A stretch of DNA of 64,000 nt from Neogemmobacter tilapiae (GTDB lineage Bacteria > Pseudomonadota > Alphaproteobacteria > Rhodobacterales > Rhodobacteraceae): NCBI RefSeq assembly GCF_014652215.1, contig NZ_BMYJ01000002.1:226815-290814 (forward strand), given 5' to 3'. Shown here in pieces: positions 62,434 to 64,000 of the stretch. The notes under the pieces are model-generated. The model worked only from the letters and a program-made list of their open reading frames with translations. It was not told where the DNA came from and ran no database searches. Numbering within the stretch: the first letter of the stretch is position 1; every line of letters begins with the position of its first letter. The translations under genes were made by a program, and so were the position numbers.

Positions 62434-64000
62434 TTAACGTATCCCGTGTTCCTCTTGTTCAAACGGGCCCGCCCATTGCCAAGGCACGGGGAATCCGCCC
62501 AAAATGTCGCGGATATGATCGTCACCAATGCCGCTGGCCGGCAGAAGATGCGCGACCAAACCGCGCTTCTTGTCCTCGACCACCGTGGCGACCCGCACCT
62601 CAAGTGCTGCCGTGGCCAAAGCCTTGTCAAAAACCCGTGTGATGGCCCGTTTCCGAAGGTCGGGTTTGAACACCTTGCCGACAGCCGTTTTCGGCATTTC
62701 TCCGACGATTTCGATGTACTTCGGAATGGCGGCCTGCTCGGCGATATGGTTCCCGGCGTATTCCGCCAGTTCCGCGACCGTCGCCTCTGCCCCTTGCACC
62801 AGTTCCACATAGGCGCAGGGCACTTCGCCCGCATGGGCATCGGGTTGCCCAATTGCCCCCACCATCGCCACAGCGGGATGCGCCATCAGCGCCTCTTCGA
62901 TGGTAGCAGGGTCAATGTTATGGCCCCCCCGGATGATCAGGTCTTTCGCCCGCCCCGTGATGAACAAATAGCCATCCGGGTCGATCCGCCCCAGATCGCC
63001 GGTGCGCATAAAGCGCCCTTCGACGAACAGCGCTGCATTCTTGGCAGTTTCCGTGTAAACCGCCCCCGGTGCGATCCCCGGATTGGCGACGCAGATTTCC
63101 CCCACCTCATCCACGCCGCATTCCCGCAGAACCTCCCCAGCCCCGTCCAGATGCAGGATTCGCACATCCGTATAGGGAAAGGGCAGGCCAACGCTGCCGA
63201 TCTTCTTCTCCCCATCCGGCGGATTGCAGGCCACCAGACAAGTCGCCTCGGTCAGCCCATAGCCCTCGATCACCTGAACCCCCGTCGCCGCCTTGAAACG
63301 GTTGTAAAGTTCCGGTGCCAAGGGCGCTGACCCTGAGAAGGCCCCCCGCAGTGACCCGATATCGGCATCCACCTTGCGCTGCATCAGGGCTGAAAGGGCG
63401 GTCGGCACCGTGATGACATAGCTCGCCTTATAGCGTTCGATCAGCTTCCAGAAATTGTCAAAAACCCCCTCGCCCCGGTATCCCGCCGGGGTCGGAAAGA
63501 CGACATGCGCCCCGCTGGCGATCATCGACATCAGCACGGGATAGCAGGCCAGCACGTGGAACATCGGCAAGGGGCAAAGCACAACATCGGTTTCGCGGAA
63601 CAAAAGTTCATGCCCGATCCAGCCGTTGTAGATCATCCCCCCTGACCGATGCTGTGCCACCTTGGGCAAGCCCGTTGTGCCACCCGTGTGGAAATAGGCG
63701 GAAACACGGTCCTCGTCGGGGGCCTCAAAACTCAGCCTTGTGGGCTGCGCCCGCAGGGCTTTGCGAAAATTCAACACCTTCGCCGGATGCGCCACAGGGT
63801 TCTTCGGCCGTGCAAAACCCACCAGCAGCCGCTTGGCCAAGGGCAGATGGGCGGCCAGATCCACCTCAATCACATGGCGCACATCGGGGGCCATAGCGAT
63901 GGCCTGCGCCACCCGTTGCGGCACATCCGTTTTGGGAAAGGCCCGCAACGTCACGACCACCCTGGCCTTCGTCTCGCGCAAAATACCCGCCATATGGTCG
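62434..64000 (-). CDS. Acyl-CoA synthetase (AMP-binding), 5' end outside the window
   Basis: About 522 residues visible of an adenylate-forming enzyme that activates a carboxylate to acyl-CoA. The phosphate-binding motif HTGGTTGLPKVA, the core EGYGLTEATC, RTGDLGRID, GRAKDLIIRGGHNIDP hinge and the C-terminal lysine in PKTAVGKVFK are all present. The frame runs off the right edge of the window, so the real start is not seen. The substrate is probably a medium/long-chain fatty or aromatic acid, not determinable. Confidence 0.9.
   Translation of the reverse strand, partial: DHMAGILRETKARVVVTLRAFPKTDVPQRVAQAIAMAPDVRHVIEVDLAAHLPLAKRLLVGFARPKNPVAHPAKVLNFRKALRAQPTRLSFEAPDEDRVSAYFHTGGTTGLPKVAQHRSGGMIYNGWIGHELLFRETDVVLCPLPMFHVLACYPVLMSMIASGAHVVFPTPAGYRGEGVFDNFWKLIERYKASYVITVPTALSALMQRKVDADIGSLRGAFSGSAPLAPELYNRFKAATGVQVIEGYGLTEATCLVACNPPDGEKKIGSVGLPFPYTDVRILHLDGAGEVLRECGVDEVGEICVANPGIAPGAVYTETAKNAALFVEGRFMRTGDLGRIDPDGYLFITGRAKDLIIRGGHNIDPATIEEALMAHPAVAMVGAIGQPDAHAGEVPCAYVELVQGAEATVAELAEYAGNHIAEQAAIPKYIEIVGEMPKTAVGKVFKPDLRKRAITRVFDKALATAALEVRVATVVEDKKRGLVAHLLPASGIGDDHIRDILGGFPVPWQWAGPFEQEEHGIR

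Overview
The window is a dense, GC-rich chromosomal segment of an alphaproteobacterium, almost certainly of the family Rhodobacteraceae (Rhodobacter/Paracoccus-like). The evidence is gcvT-gcvH-gcvP behind a tandem glycine riboswitch, a phaZ/phaC/phaP/phaR polyhydroxyalkanoate cluster with CTGC-N3-GCAG PhaR boxes, DUF2927, XpaC/TelA, an NDUFS4-type complex I accessory subunit, many RTX proteins, and GTAG-headed REP hairpins. There are no rRNA genes, CRISPR arrays, phage structural genes or transposases. Two tRNAs are present: Ala-CGC and Arg-TCT.

1-11 kb: a 3'-truncated PfkB-type sugar kinase, a Tat-exported MBL-fold protein, a small zincin, a second-type glutamyl-tRNA synthetase, a MATE pump, a DUF1444-like protein, then the glycine cleavage operon under a glycine riboswitch. 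11-21 kb: a 1061-residue RTX protein, tRNA-Ala, an esterase, membrane DUF proteins (DUF817, DUF805, DUF2177), glyA, nadK, an ArsC-like protein and a cold-shock protein. Glycine metabolism is therefore represented twice (gcvTHP and glyA).

20.5-25.2 kb: a four-gene bufferin-type operon encoding a DUF2282 precursor with four cysteines, a DUF692 multinuclear iron oxidase (MNIO), a DUF2063 partner and a DoxX-like protein. A leaky terminator separates the precursor from its modifying enzymes. thrS lies upstream. 25.3-29.8 kb: two overlapping alpha/beta hydrolases, the second lacking its nucleophile, then three tandem paralogous RTX proteins sharing an N-terminal domain. 29.9-35.3 kb: the PHA storage cluster, with phaZ divergent from phaC-phaP-phaR and a LysR gene.

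35.3-41.3 kb: a short-chain dehydrogenase, then a 2.2-kb segment flanked by two copies of the last 29 bp of ilvC. Each copy is followed by a REP and a terminator, and the segment carries one unrecognised 669-residue exported protein. Next come ilvC, a divergent pair of Lrp-family genes, a small membrane protein and a RelE/ParE-type toxin-antitoxin pair. 41.3-47.7 kb: uvrB, an NDUFS4-like subunit, an SMR transporter behind a guanidine-II (mini-ykkC) riboswitch and therefore probably the guanidinium exporter Gdx, a secreted protein, a GNAT enzyme, another RTX protein and tRNA-Arg.

47.7-64 kb: an enolase-superfamily dehydratase, a PcaD-like hydrolase, a threonine dehydratase-like enzyme, an RluB-type pseudouridine synthase, tadA, an ABC exporter, another hydrolase, an exported protein coupled to a 43-codon truncated ORF, an envelope-stress-type operon (27-residue membrane microprotein, XpaC, TelA, DUF2927 lipoprotein, SPFH/GYF protein, zinc-ribbon membrane protein), a secreted protein and a truncated acyl-CoA synthetase.

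The most interesting items are the bufferin operon, the duplicated ilvC tail around an unknown gene, the GTAG REPs that supply stop codons, the guanidine-II switch, and the RTX paralogue cluster.
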